Shown: positions 44,861-53,070, counted from the first letter of the stretch. The stretch is DNA of 64,000 nucleotides from an uncultured Anaerolineales bacterium (GCA_937952305.1 CALFZO010000139.1:62001-126000); one strand, 5' to 3'. Made by a program: numbers and translations. The notes: generated by a model from the letters alone, not told the origin.

Positions 44861-44888
44861 TTGACGCCAGCCGGGATTGGGCTAAGAT
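44861..44888 (+). promoter_or_regulatory. Promoter of the D-2-hydroxyacid dehydrogenase gene
   Basis: TTGACG (44861-44866), a 16-bp spacer, TAAGAT (44883-44888). Start near 44895, giving a leader of about 36 nt. Confidence 0.65.
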
Positions 44889-44930
44889 GAACGCCACCCG
44901 ATCACCGCCTGTCAGCCGAGCGAGGACCGC

Positions 44931-45902
44931 ATGCCTCTCCCCGTCCACTGCCTGGAAGAATTCGAGCCGGAGGTCCTGGCGCTGATGCGCGCGCAGTTGA
45001 GTGCGGACGTGCGCCTGACCACCGGGCCGCAACTGCCCGCCGGCACTGAATTAGTTGTGACCAGCGCGCTCACGCCGGCCCAGATCAGCGCTTGCCCGGC
45101 GCTGCGCACGGTGGTCATTCCGTTCACGGGCGTGCCCGAGCCCTTGCGCGCCGTGGTGGCCGAACACCCGCCGCTCAGCTTGCACAACAGCCGCTGGCCC
45201 ACCCTCCCCACCGCCGAGGGCGCGCTGACGCTGCTCCTGGCCGCCGCCAAATTCGTGCTGCCGGCCGACCGCGCCTTCCGTCAGCACAACTGGGAGATGC
45301 GCTATCAGCCCAGCCCGTCGATTTTGCTGGCCGGCCGGACCGTGCTGGTGTTGGGCTTCGGCGCCATCGGGCAGTTGGTGGGCCGGATGTGTCACGGCCT
45401 GGGTCTGCGCGTCATCGGCGTGCGGCGCCGGGCGGGCGGCTCCGTGGACTACCCGGCCGAGATCCACCCGGTCAGCGCTCTGCCCGCGCTGCTGCCGCGC
45501 GCCAACGTCTTGATCGTCACGCTGCCGTTGACGGCGGAGACGCGCGGGCTGGTGGGCGCGGCCGAACTGCGGGCGCTGGCCAAGCCGGCCTTCCTGGTCA
45601 ACGTGGGGCGCGGCGCCGTGGTGCAGGAGGCCGCGCTCTACGAGGCGCTGCGCGACGGCACCCTCACCGCCGCCGGCCTGGACGTCTGGTACAACTACCC
45701 CACCGATGCGGCTTCACGCGCACACACGCCGCCGGCCCAGCATCCGTTTCATGAGCTCGACAACGTCGTGCTCAGCCCGCACCGCATCGACCTGGTGCGC
45801 GAGCACAACGCGCGCCTGGCCGCCGAGCTGGCCGACACCGTCAACACCGCGGCGCGCGGCGAGCCGCTCCCCAACCGTGTGGATCTGGCAGCCGGCTACT
45901 GA
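44931..45902 (+). CDS. D-isomer-specific 2-hydroxyacid dehydrogenase
   Basis: 323 aa. The NAD-binding motif is VLGFGAIGQLVG (GxGxxG). Further family blocks are LPLTAETRGLVG, FLVNVGRGAVVQEAAL with the catalytic Arg region, and AAGLDVW. The usual catalytic His appears in LSPHRI, where relatives have TPH. Arg, Glu and His would form the active site that reduces 2-keto acids with NAD(P)H. The N-terminal substrate domain is shorter and more divergent than in phosphoglycerate or formate dehydrogenases, so the substrate is open. Confidence 0.92.
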   Translation: MPLPVHCLEEFEPEVLALMRAQLSADVRLTTGPQLPAGTELVVTSALTPAQISACPALRTVVIPFTGVPEPLRAVVAEHPPLSLHNSRWPTLPTAEGALTLLLAAAKFVLPADRAFRQHNWEMRYQPSPSILLAGRTVLVLGFGAIGQLVGRMCHGLGLRVIGVRRRAGGSVDYPAEIHPVSALPALLPRANVLIVTLPLTAETRGLVGAAELRALAKPAFLVNVGRGAVVQEAALYEALRDGTLTAAGLDVWYNYPTDAASRAHTPPAQHPFHELDNVVLSPHRIDLVREHNARLAAELADTVNTAARGEPLPNRVDLAAGY

Positions 45903-45944
45903 AAGGCCGCCGGCGGTCTTCGCCCTTTTCGGGCGGATGGGGGC

Positions 45945-45975
45945 TTGACTCTCGGGTAACCCGAGACCTTATCCT
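45945..45975 (+). promoter_or_regulatory. MerR-type promoter/operator (19-bp spacer with dyad)
   Basis: -35 TTGACT (45945-45950), 19-bp spacer, -10 TATCCT (45970-45975). The spacer holds the 15-bp dyad CTCGGGTAACCCGAG (45951-45965), 7-bp perfect arms around one base. A stretched spacer with a dyad is the hallmark of promoters that MerR-family activators untwist. The MerR gene starts 66 nt downstream, so it is presumably autoregulated. Confidence 0.85.
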
Positions 45976-46040
45976 GAGCGTGAAGCTTCGGGTTGGGCGC
46001 AGCCGGGCGCCCGGCCTTCACCCGCGGGACAACGTTTGCC

Positions 46041-46856
46041 ATGCTCCGGATCGGCGACTTTTCCAGACTCAGCCAGGTGTCCATCCAGACCCTGCGCCAC
46101 TACGACGACCTCGGCCTGCTTAAGCCGGCGGAGGTGGACCGCTTCACGGGCTACCGCTACTACTCGGCCAGCCAGCTGCCGCGCCTCAACCGCATCCTGG
46201 CGCTCAAGGACCTGGGTTTCTCGTTGGACCAGGTGGCGCGCCTGCTGGACGAGGGCGTCTCACCCGAGCAATTGCGCGGGATGCTGCGTCTGCGCCAGGC
46301 CGAGCAGCAAGCCCGCGTGGAAGAGGAGCGGGCGCGGCTGGCGCGGGTGGAGGCCCGGCTGAACCAGATTGAACAGGAGGGCCACATGCCTCACTCCGAT
46401 ATCGTGATCAAGACGGTCGCGCCGCTGCGCGTGGCCGCGGTGCGCGGGGTCATCCCCACTTACAGCCAGCAAGGCGGCCTGTGGAACGAACTCTATGCGT
46501 ATCTCAGCCGCCAGCGCGCTCAGTTCGCCGGGTCATGCCTGACGCTGTACCACGACGAAGGCCACCAGGACCGGGACATCGACACCGAAGTCTGTCAACC
46601 GGTCAACGGCCCGGTGCCGGCTGGCGAGCACGTGCGGGTTTACGACCTGCCGGCCGCCACGGTGGCCAGCGTTGTCCATCACGGCCCCTACACTGCGCTG
46701 TCGCAGGTCTATGATGCCCTGTTCCCGTGGATCGAGGCCAACGGCTATCGCTCCACCGGGGCGCCGCGCGAGATCTACCTGCAGACCAAGGGCGATGGCA
46801 ACCAGAACGACCCCGATTGCGTGACCGAGGTCCAGGTGCCGGTGGAGAGAGCCTGA
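46041..46856 (+). CDS. MerR-family regulator with GyrI-like effector-binding domain
   Basis: 271 aa from the ATG at 46041 (MLRIGDFSRLSQVSIQTLRHY). The winged-helix DNA-binding domain covers 1-70 (YDDLGLLKPAEVD, GYRYYSASQL). A dimerising coiled coil (about 75-115) leads to a GyrI/AraC-effector-type domain (about 118-271) ending DPDCVTEVQVPVE. This BmrR-like design binds hydrophobic, often cationic, compounds and activates efflux or detoxification genes. The likely targets are its own promoter and the GyrI gene downstream. A 14-bp terminator follows the gene. Confidence 0.93.
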   Translation: MLRIGDFSRLSQVSIQTLRHYDDLGLLKPAEVDRFTGYRYYSASQLPRLNRILALKDLGFSLDQVARLLDEGVSPEQLRGMLRLRQAEQQARVEEERARLARVEARLNQIEQEGHMPHSDIVIKTVAPLRVAAVRGVIPTYSQQGGLWNELYAYLSRQRAQFAGSCLTLYHDEGHQDRDIDTEVCQPVNGPVPAGEHVRVYDLPAATVASVVHHGPYTALSQVYDALFPWIEANGYRSTGAPREIYLQTKGDGNQNDPDCVTEVQVPVERA

Positions 46857-46892
46857 GGCGCCGTAAGCGCAAGCCGACCATTTTAGTGTGAG

Positions 46893-46927
46893 AAGGCGCC
46901 AGCCGGGCGACGTCCGGCTGGCGCCTT
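46893..46927 (+). terminator. Intrinsic terminator after the MerR gene
   Basis: A perfect 14-bp stem AAGGCGCCAGCCGG/CCGGCTGGCGCCTT with a 7-nt loop. The tail is TTTGTCTATT (sharing the last stem Ts). Confidence 0.85.
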
Positions 46928-47116
46928 TGTCTATTGCGATTTCTGTATGGGTTGGCGTCACGCCGGCCCCGGCTCCCACACTTCGCTCCGCTGCGGGGAT
47001 CACAGTGCGACAGACAGAGGACAGCGATCGGCGACCAGAATCACGCCAGCCGCGGTCAATCATGTCACAATCTGGCATATAGTAGTGTTAGGGTGAGGTC
47101 ATTCAGGAGGATCGCC

Positions 47117-47575
47117 ATGACAAACCCGTGTGAACTGCTCAACCGTCCCGCCCAACCCACGCTCGCCATCCGCACCCACAGCGCCGTCCAGGATCTGCCT
47201 CAGACCATGGGCCAGGCCCTCGGCGCCATCGCCCAGTACCTGGGGCAGCGGGGCGAGCATCCGGCCGGCCCGCCCTACGCCGCCTACTACAATATGGACA
47301 TGCAGAACCTGGACGTGGAGATCGGGTTCCCGGTCGCCCACGCGCTGCCCGGCCAGGGGAACGTCCAGCCCAGCCAGATCCCGGGCGGACAGGCCGTGAC
47401 CTGCCTGCACGTCGGCCCTTACGATCAGGTCGCCCGGGCCTACGAAGCGCTGGACCAATGGCTGAAAGCCAGCGGACGCGCGGCCACGGGCGTGGCTTAC
47501 GAGCTGTACCTGAACGATCCGGCCCAGACGGCGCCGGAGTCCCTGCAGACACAGGTGCTGTTCCCGCTGAACTGA
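47117..47575 (+). CDS. Stand-alone GyrI-like effector-binding protein
   Basis: 152 aa from the ATG at 47117 (CAGGAGG upstream). It consists of only one SOUL/GyrI-type domain: LAIRTHSAVQDLP, YYNMDMQNLDVEIGFPV, the family GPYDQVARAYEAL block, and ELYLNDPAQT with the conserved Glu. Similar free domains bind small molecules, and some bind gyrase (E. coli GyrI). It resembles the C-terminal domain of the MerR protein just upstream, so it may sequester or sense the same compounds. Confidence 0.85.
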   Translation: MTNPCELLNRPAQPTLAIRTHSAVQDLPQTMGQALGAIAQYLGQRGEHPAGPPYAAYYNMDMQNLDVEIGFPVAHALPGQGNVQPSQIPGGQAVTCLHVGPYDQVARAYEALDQWLKASGRAATGVAYELYLNDPAQTAPESLQTQVLFPLN

Positions 47576-47612
47576 GCGGGCTCATTCGCCGCCGCCCGGT
47601 GAGAAGCCGTCC

Positions 47613-48581
47613 GTGCCCAACACCGCCACCCGCCTGATCACGCTGATCCTGCTGCTGCAACGGCAGCCGAACCAGAAGGCCGCCGACCTGGCGCGGGCGC
47701 TGGGGGTGTCGGTGCGTTCCCTGCACCGCTACATGGCCATGCTCGACGAGATGGGCATCCCCATCTACTCGGAGCGCGGGCCGCAGGGCGGCTTCTCGCT
47801 GATGCGCGGCTACAAGCTGCCGCCGCTGGTTTTCTCGCCGGAGGAGGCCGTGGCCGTGAGCCTGGGCACCGGCCTGGTCGGCGAGCTATGGGGCCAGCTC
47901 TACGCCGAGGCCGCGCGCGGCGCGCTGGCCAAGCTCGAGAACGTGCTGCCCGACGATCAGCGCGACGAGATCGCCTGGGCGCGGCGCGCGCTCATCACCA
48001 CCGAACTGCACCGGGCCGGGTTGGCCCAATACGCGCCGCTGCTGCCCGGCCTGCGCCAGGCCATTCACCAGCGCCGGCGGCTGCGCCTGGTCTACCAGAG
48101 CGCGAGCCAGACCACGCCGGGGCCGCGCGACGTGGACCCGTATGCGCTGGCCTTCAGCCGCGGCTGGTGGTATCTGGTGGGCTTCTGCCACTGGCGCCAG
48201 GCCGTGCGCTCGTTCCGCATCGACCGCATCCACACGGCGACCCAGCTGGAGGCCCACTTCGAAGTCCCCGCCGACTTCGACGCCCGCCGCTTCCTCAACC
48301 TGGACGCGCTCAGCGCGCCCGTGCACGTGCGCCTGCGCTTTGCACCGGAGGTCGCCCACCTGGCGCTGAACAACCGCCCGGCCTGGGAGAGCGTAGAGAC
48401 GCTGCCCGAGGGCGGCGTGCTGGCCGCCCTCGCTCTGCCCGATCTGATGTGGGCGGCCTCCTTCTCGCTGAGCTATGGGCCGGGTGTGACCGTCGAGGCG
48501 CCGGAGGCGCTGCGCCGCCTGGTGGCGGAGTGGGCGCGCGCCATCGCCCAACGCTATCCCGCCGCCGACCCGCCAAACTGA
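47613..48581 (+). CDS. WYL-domain transcriptional regulator (YafY/DeoR-like HTH)
   Basis: 322 aa from a GTG start. N-terminal HTH_11 (TRLITLILLLQRQPNQKAAD, VSVRSLHRYMAMLDEMG) and a beta wing (YSERGPQGGF) are followed by a WYL domain at about 145-230 with the GWWYLVGFCHWRQ and RSFRIDRI blocks. The C-terminal WCX extension follows. WYL proteins sense nucleic acids or small ligands, and many are repressors. It lies between two GyrI-like genes, which suggests control of this stress or xenobiotic cluster. Confidence 0.9.
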   Translation: MPNTATRLITLILLLQRQPNQKAADLARALGVSVRSLHRYMAMLDEMGIPIYSERGPQGGFSLMRGYKLPPLVFSPEEAVAVSLGTGLVGELWGQLYAEAARGALAKLENVLPDDQRDEIAWARRALITTELHRAGLAQYAPLLPGLRQAIHQRRRLRLVYQSASQTTPGPRDVDPYALAFSRGWWYLVGFCHWRQAVRSFRIDRIHTATQLEAHFEVPADFDARRFLNLDALSAPVHVRLRFAPEVAHLALNNRPAWESVETLPEGGVLAALALPDLMWAASFSLSYGPGVTVEAPEALRRLVAEWARAIAQRYPAADPPN

Positions 48582-48611
48582 ACGGCCGGCCCGCGCCGGC
48601 CCGGAGACCCT

Positions 48612-49226
48612 ATGCCCAAACTGGATTACAAACGCGAGCAGCCGGACCTGTACACGGCCTCGGCCAAGAGGCCGGCGCTGGTGACGGTACCGGCCCTGAA
48701 CTTCCTGATGATCGACGGCCGCGGCGATCCCAACACCTCGGCCGAGTATCAAGCCGCGGTGGAGGCGTTGTTCGCCGTCGCCTATACGCTCAAGTTCGAC
48801 GTCAAACGCCGGGCCGGCCTCGACTACGGCGTCCTGCCGCTGGAAGGCTTGTGGTGGGTGGACGATCTGCGCGACCTGGATGACCGGGCCCAGTGGCAGT
48901 GGACGATGATGATCCGCCAGCCCGCGCCGGTGACCGCCGCGCTGGTGCGCGCCGCTGTGGCCGCGACTGCGGCCAAGAAGACGCTGAGCGCCCTGCCCGG
49001 CCTGCGCTTCGAGAAGTACACGGAAGGCCGCGCCGCCCAGGTGCTGCATAACGGGCCGTATTCGGCGGAGAAACCGACCATCACAGCGCTGCACGCCTTC
49101 ATCCAGGCCGGCGGCTACCAACTGCGCGGCCGGCACCACGAGATCTACCTGAGCGACGCGCGCCGGACCGCGCCGGCCAAGCTCAAGACGATCCTGCGCC
49201 AGCCGGTGGAGAAAGCCGGGCGCTAG
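48612..49226 (+). CDS. GyrI-like small-molecule-binding protein (Lin2189/CCH type)
   Basis: 204 aa. It opens with the KLDYKREQPDLYTAS element and a VPALNFLMIDGRGDPN strand, and has YTLKFDVK, LEGLWWVDD, the HNGPYSAEKPTI block and the terminal HEIYLSDARRT. These mark the GyrI-like subgroup that includes Listeria Lin2189. Some members hydrolyse cyclopropane-bearing genotoxins such as yatakemycin analogues. The conserved Trp-Trp and the Glu in HHEIYLSD are kept. It starts 30 nt after the WYL gene, so the two may form an operon. Activity is inferred from subgroup only. Confidence 0.85.
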   Translation: MPKLDYKREQPDLYTASAKRPALVTVPALNFLMIDGRGDPNTSAEYQAAVEALFAVAYTLKFDVKRRAGLDYGVLPLEGLWWVDDLRDLDDRAQWQWTMMIRQPAPVTAALVRAAVAATAAKKTLSALPGLRFEKYTEGRAAQVLHNGPYSAEKPTITALHAFIQAGGYQLRGRHHEIYLSDARRTAPAKLKTILRQPVEKAGR

Positions 49227-49287
49227 CACCGGCCCGCCGGGTCAGCACCGATCCTGCGTCCCGCCTCAACCAAACGGAGTTCCCGCC

Positions 49288-50343
49288 ATGAAAAAATGGC
49301 TGATCGTGCTCGCCGCGGCGCTGCTCGTCCTGAGCGCGGCCGCCGCCGGGCTGTGGTATTTCATGCAGCAACCGTTGTATCAACCGGGTCTGGTGCGCGC
49401 CGGCCGGAACCTGCGCGCGCCGCTCACGCCTCCCGTCCAGACCGGCGCCGCCGACTTCTGGCAGGTGGAGCCGGACGTCCAGCTCTACCACTTCACCAGC
49501 GGCACCGGCCGCCCGGTGCTGGTGGTGCACGGCGGGCCGGGCTTCCCGTCCACGCAGCCGTGGTCCGGCCTGGCGCCGCTGACTGACCGCTACCAGTTCA
49601 GCTACTACGACCAGCGCGGCTGCGGCCGGTCCACGCGCCCGGTGGACGTGTTCACGTCGTCCAACACCTACGAAAACATGACGGCGCTCGACCAGGCCCT
49701 GGGCCTGGGCGCGCAGATCGCCGATATCGAGCGCATCCGCCAGATTCTGGGCGAAGACAAACTGATCCTGATCGGGCACTCGTTCGGCGGCTTCCTGGCC
49801 GCGCTCTACGCGGCCGAGTTCCCAGAGCACGTGGACGCGCTCATCCTGGTGGCGCCGGCCGAAGTGCTGGTGATGCCGCCGCCGTCGGGCGGACTCTTCG
49901 AGCAGGTGCGCGCGCGTCTGCCCGCCGAGCAGCAGGCCGAGTACGCGGCTTTCATCCAGCGCTATCTCGACTTCAGCACCTTGTTCAGCCGCAGCGAGGC
50001 CGAGTTGCAGACGCTCAACGCCGAGTTCGGGCCGTACTATGCCGCCGCCCTCGGCGAGCCGCTGCCCGCGCAGGGCGCGTCCGGCGGCTGGATGGTGCAA
50101 GGCCTATACGTGAGCATGGGCCAGCGCCACGATTACCGCGCCGCGCTGGCGGACGTGACTGCGCCAACCCTGGTGCTCCACGGCGCCGACGACCTCCAGC
50201 CGGAAGCGGCCAGCCGCCTGTACGTAGACGCGCTGCCTAACGCGCGTCTGGCAGTCATCGGCCAGGCCGGCCACTTCCTGTTCGAGACCCAGCCCGAAGC
50301 CTTCGCGGCGGCGGTCGGCGCCTTCCTGGAAAGCGGGCGCTGA
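49288..50343 (+). CDS. Alpha/beta hydrolase, proline-iminopeptidase-like
   Basis: 351 aa with an N-terminal signal anchor (about 4-25). The oxyanion motif is VHGGPGFP, the nucleophile elbow is GHSFGG, and YDQRGCGRS is typical of S33 proline iminopeptidases. The late Asp lies in LHGADDLQP and the His in GQAGHFLFE. The pattern fits an aminopeptidase or haloalkane-type hydrolase, exported or membrane-bound. An upstream GAGTT is a weak ribosome site. It follows the GyrI-like gene by 61 nt. Confidence 0.88.
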   Translation: MKKWLIVLAAALLVLSAAAAGLWYFMQQPLYQPGLVRAGRNLRAPLTPPVQTGAADFWQVEPDVQLYHFTSGTGRPVLVVHGGPGFPSTQPWSGLAPLTDRYQFSYYDQRGCGRSTRPVDVFTSSNTYENMTALDQALGLGAQIADIERIRQILGEDKLILIGHSFGGFLAALYAAEFPEHVDALILVAPAEVLVMPPPSGGLFEQVRARLPAEQQAEYAAFIQRYLDFSTLFSRSEAELQTLNAEFGPYYAAALGEPLPAQGASGGWMVQGLYVSMGQRHDYRAALADVTAPTLVLHGADDLQPEAASRLYVDALPNARLAVIGQAGHFLFETQPEAFAAAVGAFLESGR

Positions 50344-50363
50344 CCGCGGGCAAATAACGGCGC

Positions 50364-50807
50364 TCAGGCCGCCGCGGCGGCCTCGGCCTCGGCCTGGAGC
50401 GGCTGGCTGAGGCGGCGCGCCCAGGGCGTCTCTGCCACCTCGCACAGGGCGCCGCTGGGCGAGTAGAACCGGCTGGTCACCTGGCCCCAGGGTTCCTGGC
50501 GGCGCGGTTGCAGGATGGGCCAGGCCTGGCCGGCCAATTCGCGCTCCGCGTCCGCCACGGTCTCCACTTCGAAGCCCACCGAGAAGCCGAGCGGCACCCG
50601 GTCCACGGCGTTGGCGTCGCCGAACACGGTCTCGGCGGCGGCGCGGCGCGCCCACAGGCCATAGTGCAGCGAGCCGGCCAGTTTGATCTGGGCGTACGGG
50701 CTGCCCGGCTCGAACTCGACCTCCAGGCCCAGGACCTCGCGGTAGAAACGGACGGCGGTCTCAACATCTTCGACAATTTCGGTCACGCTGGCCAGATGGC
50801 GGATCAT
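50364..50807 (-). CDS. VOC (glyoxalase/bleomycin-resistance) family protein
   Basis: 147 aa, two beta-alpha-beta-beta-beta repeats: VEDVETAVRFYREVLGLEVEF starts the first and GFEVETVADAERELAGQ the second. Metal ligands would be His4 and a late Glu (ALCEVAE). Substrate unknown. AGAGGAG lies upstream of the ATG, and a 23-bp box shared with the SH3 gene lies at 50854-50876, 47-69 nt before it. Confidence 0.82.
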   Translation of the reverse strand: MIRHLASVTEIVEDVETAVRFYREVLGLEVEFEPGSPYAQIKLAGSLHYGLWARRAAAETVFGDANAVDRVPLGFSVGFEVETVADAERELAGQAWPILQPRRQEPWGQVTSRFYSPSGALCEVAETPWARRLSQPLQAEAEAAAAA

Positions 50808-50853
50808 GGGGTCTCCTCTGAATGGTTTGGTTAGGCAGAAGTGTAGCCGGCGC

Positions 50854-50876
50854 CTGTGACAGCCCTATGGCAACAG
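50854..50876 (-). promoter_or_regulatory. Copy 1 of a 23-bp box upstream of the VOC gene
   Basis: A 23-bp sequence CTGTG-ACAGCCCTATGGC-AACAG identical to 51316-51338 except for one base in the right arm. It lies 47-69 nt before the VOC start codon, near the same distance as copy 2 lies from its gene. Confidence 0.65.
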
Positions 50877-50902
50877 CGTTGGCCTCGGATTTCGGCCTCG
50901 CC

Positions 50903-51268
50903 TCAGGCCGCTTCGGCGTCCACGGCCACGTTCTCGGCCGGCACCCAGCCGGTCCGGCCCTGGTCGTCGGCGCACCACAGCCAGCCGCCCGCGGCCTCCA
51001 GCACGGTGACCGGCGCGCCGGCGCTGACGCTCAACTCACGGGCGGCATAGTCGCGCCGGCAGACGCCTTGCCCACCCTGCCGCTCCGCCCAGGCGGCCGG
51101 CACCCAGCCGGCACGGCCGTCGGCGGCCACGCCCCACAGCCAGAGATGGCCCTGCCATAAGTCTTCCCGGCCCGTGAGCGTAAAGGCTTCGCCGGCGCGC
51201 ACGCTGAGGGGGTCGGCGTACTGGACCGCGTAGTCGGCGATGACTCGAGCCGATGTGGGAAAGCCCAT
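50903..51268 (-). CDS. Tandem bacterial SH3-domain protein
   Basis: 121 aa from the ATG at 51268, which has GGAGG 5 nt upstream. It contains two SH3-like repeats and little else: ARVIADYAVQYADPLSVRAG … GRAGWVPAAW and VCRRDYAARELSVSAG … GRTGWVPAENV. Each has the ALYDY-like start and the GWVP end of eukaryote-type (variant) SH3 domains. No signal peptide, so it is probably a cytoplasmic binding protein. It has the box at 51316-51338 upstream and the WYL gene beyond. Confidence 0.85.
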   Translation of the reverse strand: MGFPTSARVIADYAVQYADPLSVRAGEAFTLTGREDLWQGHLWLWGVAADGRAGWVPAAWAERQGGQGVCRRDYAARELSVSAGAPVTVLEAAGGWLWCADDQGRTGWVPAENVAVDAEAA

Positions 51269-51315
51269 GCCGTCCTCCAAGAACTGGGTCGTTTCCTGCC
51301 CAGCCTACGTCAGGG

Positions 51316-51338
51316 CTGTGACAGCCCTATGGCCACAG
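51316..51338 (-). promoter_or_regulatory. Copy 2 of the 23-bp box, upstream of the SH3 gene
   Basis: CTGTG…CACAG arms around ACAGCCCTATGGC, 48-70 nt before the SH3 start. It overlaps a perfect 17-bp dyad AGGGCTGTGACAGCCCT (51312-51328). The second WYL regulator gene ends 73 nt away and is a candidate binder. Confidence 0.65.
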
Positions 51339-51410
51339 GAAATCGCAGCGGACCAGGTCCGCCGCTGAGAGCGCCAGCCCGCAGCCAGCGCGGGGCCAGG
51401 TTGTTGAAGA

Positions 51411-52355
51411 TCAGGGTCGGGAAGTGGAATACAGGGCCGCCATCCCCTGGGCTTCGGCGGCCACCCGCGCGCGCAGGCTGGCCGGCTCCAGCACTTCGGC
51501 CTGCTGCCCCCAGCTCAGCACCCAATCCAGCACCTCGGCCTCGTCGCGCACGCGCAGCGTCATCTCCAGGGCCTCGCCGTCGGCCTGCTCGTGGACGAAG
51601 AAGAACGGCCGGCTCTCGCGCGCCCAGCGCGCCACGGCCGCGCTGAGCCGCACCCGGACGACCAGCGGCAGCGCCTGGGCCGCCGGCTCCTCCGCGGAGA
51701 AGTCGGCGCGGCGCTGAAAGGTCTGGCCGGTGACGACCAGGCCCTCGATGCGGTCCAGGCGGAAATGGCGCAGGCCGCGCCGGCCCTGGTCATAGGCGAT
51801 CAGATACCAATGGCCCTCGATGCGGCCGAGACTGTAGGGATCGACGGTGCGGACGGCATCGCGCGCGCCGTAGCGAGCAAAGTAGCGGAAGCGCACGCTG
51901 TGCCGGGCCAGCAGCGCGCCGCGCAGCTGGCGCAGGAGGTCGGCGGTGGCCGGGTCCTTCTGGGCCTCCACAAAGATGAGGTTGGCGCGCAGGTAAGCCA
52001 CCTCCGGGCGCAGCCGCTGCGGCAGCACCGCCTCGATCTTGCGCGCGGCCGCTTCAGCCGCCAGCCGGTACTGCGCGTCGAAGCTCTGCGTCATCACGTC
52101 CACGCCCAACAGGAGCAGCGTGGCCTCGTCGGCTGTAAAGCGCAGCGGCGGGAGGAAGTAATCTTCGCTGAGGGTGTAGCCCTGGCCGGGCGTGGAGATG
52201 ACCGGGACGCCGGCCTCGGCCAACGCCTGCATGTCGCGATAGATCGTGCGCTTGCTGGTCTCAAAGACCGCGGCCAGGTCGACGGCCGAGCGCGGCCGGG
52301 CGCCGCCGCGCTGCAGTTCAAGCACCAAGGCCAGCAGGCGATCCGTGCGGTTCAT
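51411..52355 (-). CDS. WYL-domain transcriptional regulator (YafY family)
   Basis: 314 aa from the ATG at 52355, which overlaps the comB-like stop by ATGA. The HTH is TDRLLALVLELQRGGARPRS through FETSKRTIYRDMQALAEAG, the wing is STPGQGYTLSEDYFLPPLRF, and the WYL domain has GRIEGHWYLIAYDQGRRGLR and HFRLDRIEGL. The WCX region ends the protein. YafY-type regulators commonly repress neighbouring genes. The twin 23-bp boxes next door are likely targets. Confidence 0.92.
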   Translation of the reverse strand: MNRTDRLLALVLELQRGGARPRSAVDLAAVFETSKRTIYRDMQALAEAGVPVISTPGQGYTLSEDYFLPPLRFTADEATLLLLGVDVMTQSFDAQYRLAAEAAARKIEAVLPQRLRPEVAYLRANLIFVEAQKDPATADLLRQLRGALLARHSVRFRYFARYGARDAVRTVDPYSLGRIEGHWYLIAYDQGRRGLRHFRLDRIEGLVVTGQTFQRRADFSAEEPAAQALPLVVRVRLSAAVARWARESRPFFFVHEQADGEALEMTLRVRDEAEVLDWVLSWGQQAEVLEPASLRARVAAEAQGMAALYSTSRP

Positions 52356-53056
52356 GCCGGTTGGGGCTCCAACACCAGGTGGCCGGCGCGTGGCTGCCCG
52401 CGCAGCGCGAAATCGAAGCGGTCCAGGGCCGCGCAGTAGTCCAGGTCGTTCAGGAACTGGCGCACCGCCCACTCCGGCCAGCCCTGGTCGCCGGGGCCGG
52501 CTTGCACACGGGTCATTCCAGCGGCACGGACCCGCGCCAGGTAAGGCGCGGCGTCCGGCGGCGCGCCGGCCAGCGCTTGGGACAGATAGTCGGCCAGGGC
52601 CTGGTCTTCATCGTCCGAGCCCGTCCGCACCAGTGTGACGGCGGCGGGGGATAGGGCCTGCACAGCCCGCAACGTGGCGCCCGCGCACACGAAGCTGCCC
52701 GCGAAGAGGGTTTGCGCCGAGCGGCTGCGCACCAGGCCCTGTGTGCCGGCACCCGTGCGCTGGATCAGGCGCCGCCCGCGCAGACGCGCCACGGCGGCGG
52801 GATGGGTAAGCGCGGACGGCGAGTTGCCGAAGTCGAACCCCTCCGGCGGCAGGCCGCCCACCTCGCCCAGCACCAGCGCCTCCGGCCAGGCGGCACGCAA
52901 TTGCAAGGCCTCGTCTACGCCGCTCACCGGCACGATCTCGCGCGCGCCGGCCGCCAGGGCGACGGCCGCCGTCGTGAAGGCGCGGATGACGTCGATGACG
53001 ACGACGACGCCGGTCGCCTGCGCGCAGTCGTCGAGCGTCGCGAAATGAAGCTGCAT
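52352..53056 (-). CDS. comB: 2-phosphosulfolactate phosphatase family protein
   Basis: 234 aa. Signature blocks of the ComB family: VVVIDVIRAFTTAAVAL near the N-terminus, GEVGGLPPEGFDFGNSP, and IQRTGAGTQGLV. The founding enzyme makes sulfolactate in coenzyme M synthesis. Many bacteria without coenzyme M carry homologues, so the substrate here may be another phosphate ester. It is coupled to the WYL regulator and lies 14 nt below the YciI-like gene. Confidence 0.9.
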   Translation of the reverse strand: MQLHFATLDDCAQATGVVVVIDVIRAFTTAAVALAAGAREIVPVSGVDEALQLRAAWPEALVLGEVGGLPPEGFDFGNSPSALTHPAAVARLRGRRLIQRTGAGTQGLVRSRSAQTLFAGSFVCAGATLRAVQALSPAAVTLVRTGSDDEDQALADYLSQALAGAPPDAAPYLARVRAAGMTRVQAGPGDQGWPEWAVRQFLNDLDYCAALDRFDFALRGQPRAGHLVLEPQPA

Positions 53057-53070
53057 CCGGTGGGGCGGCT

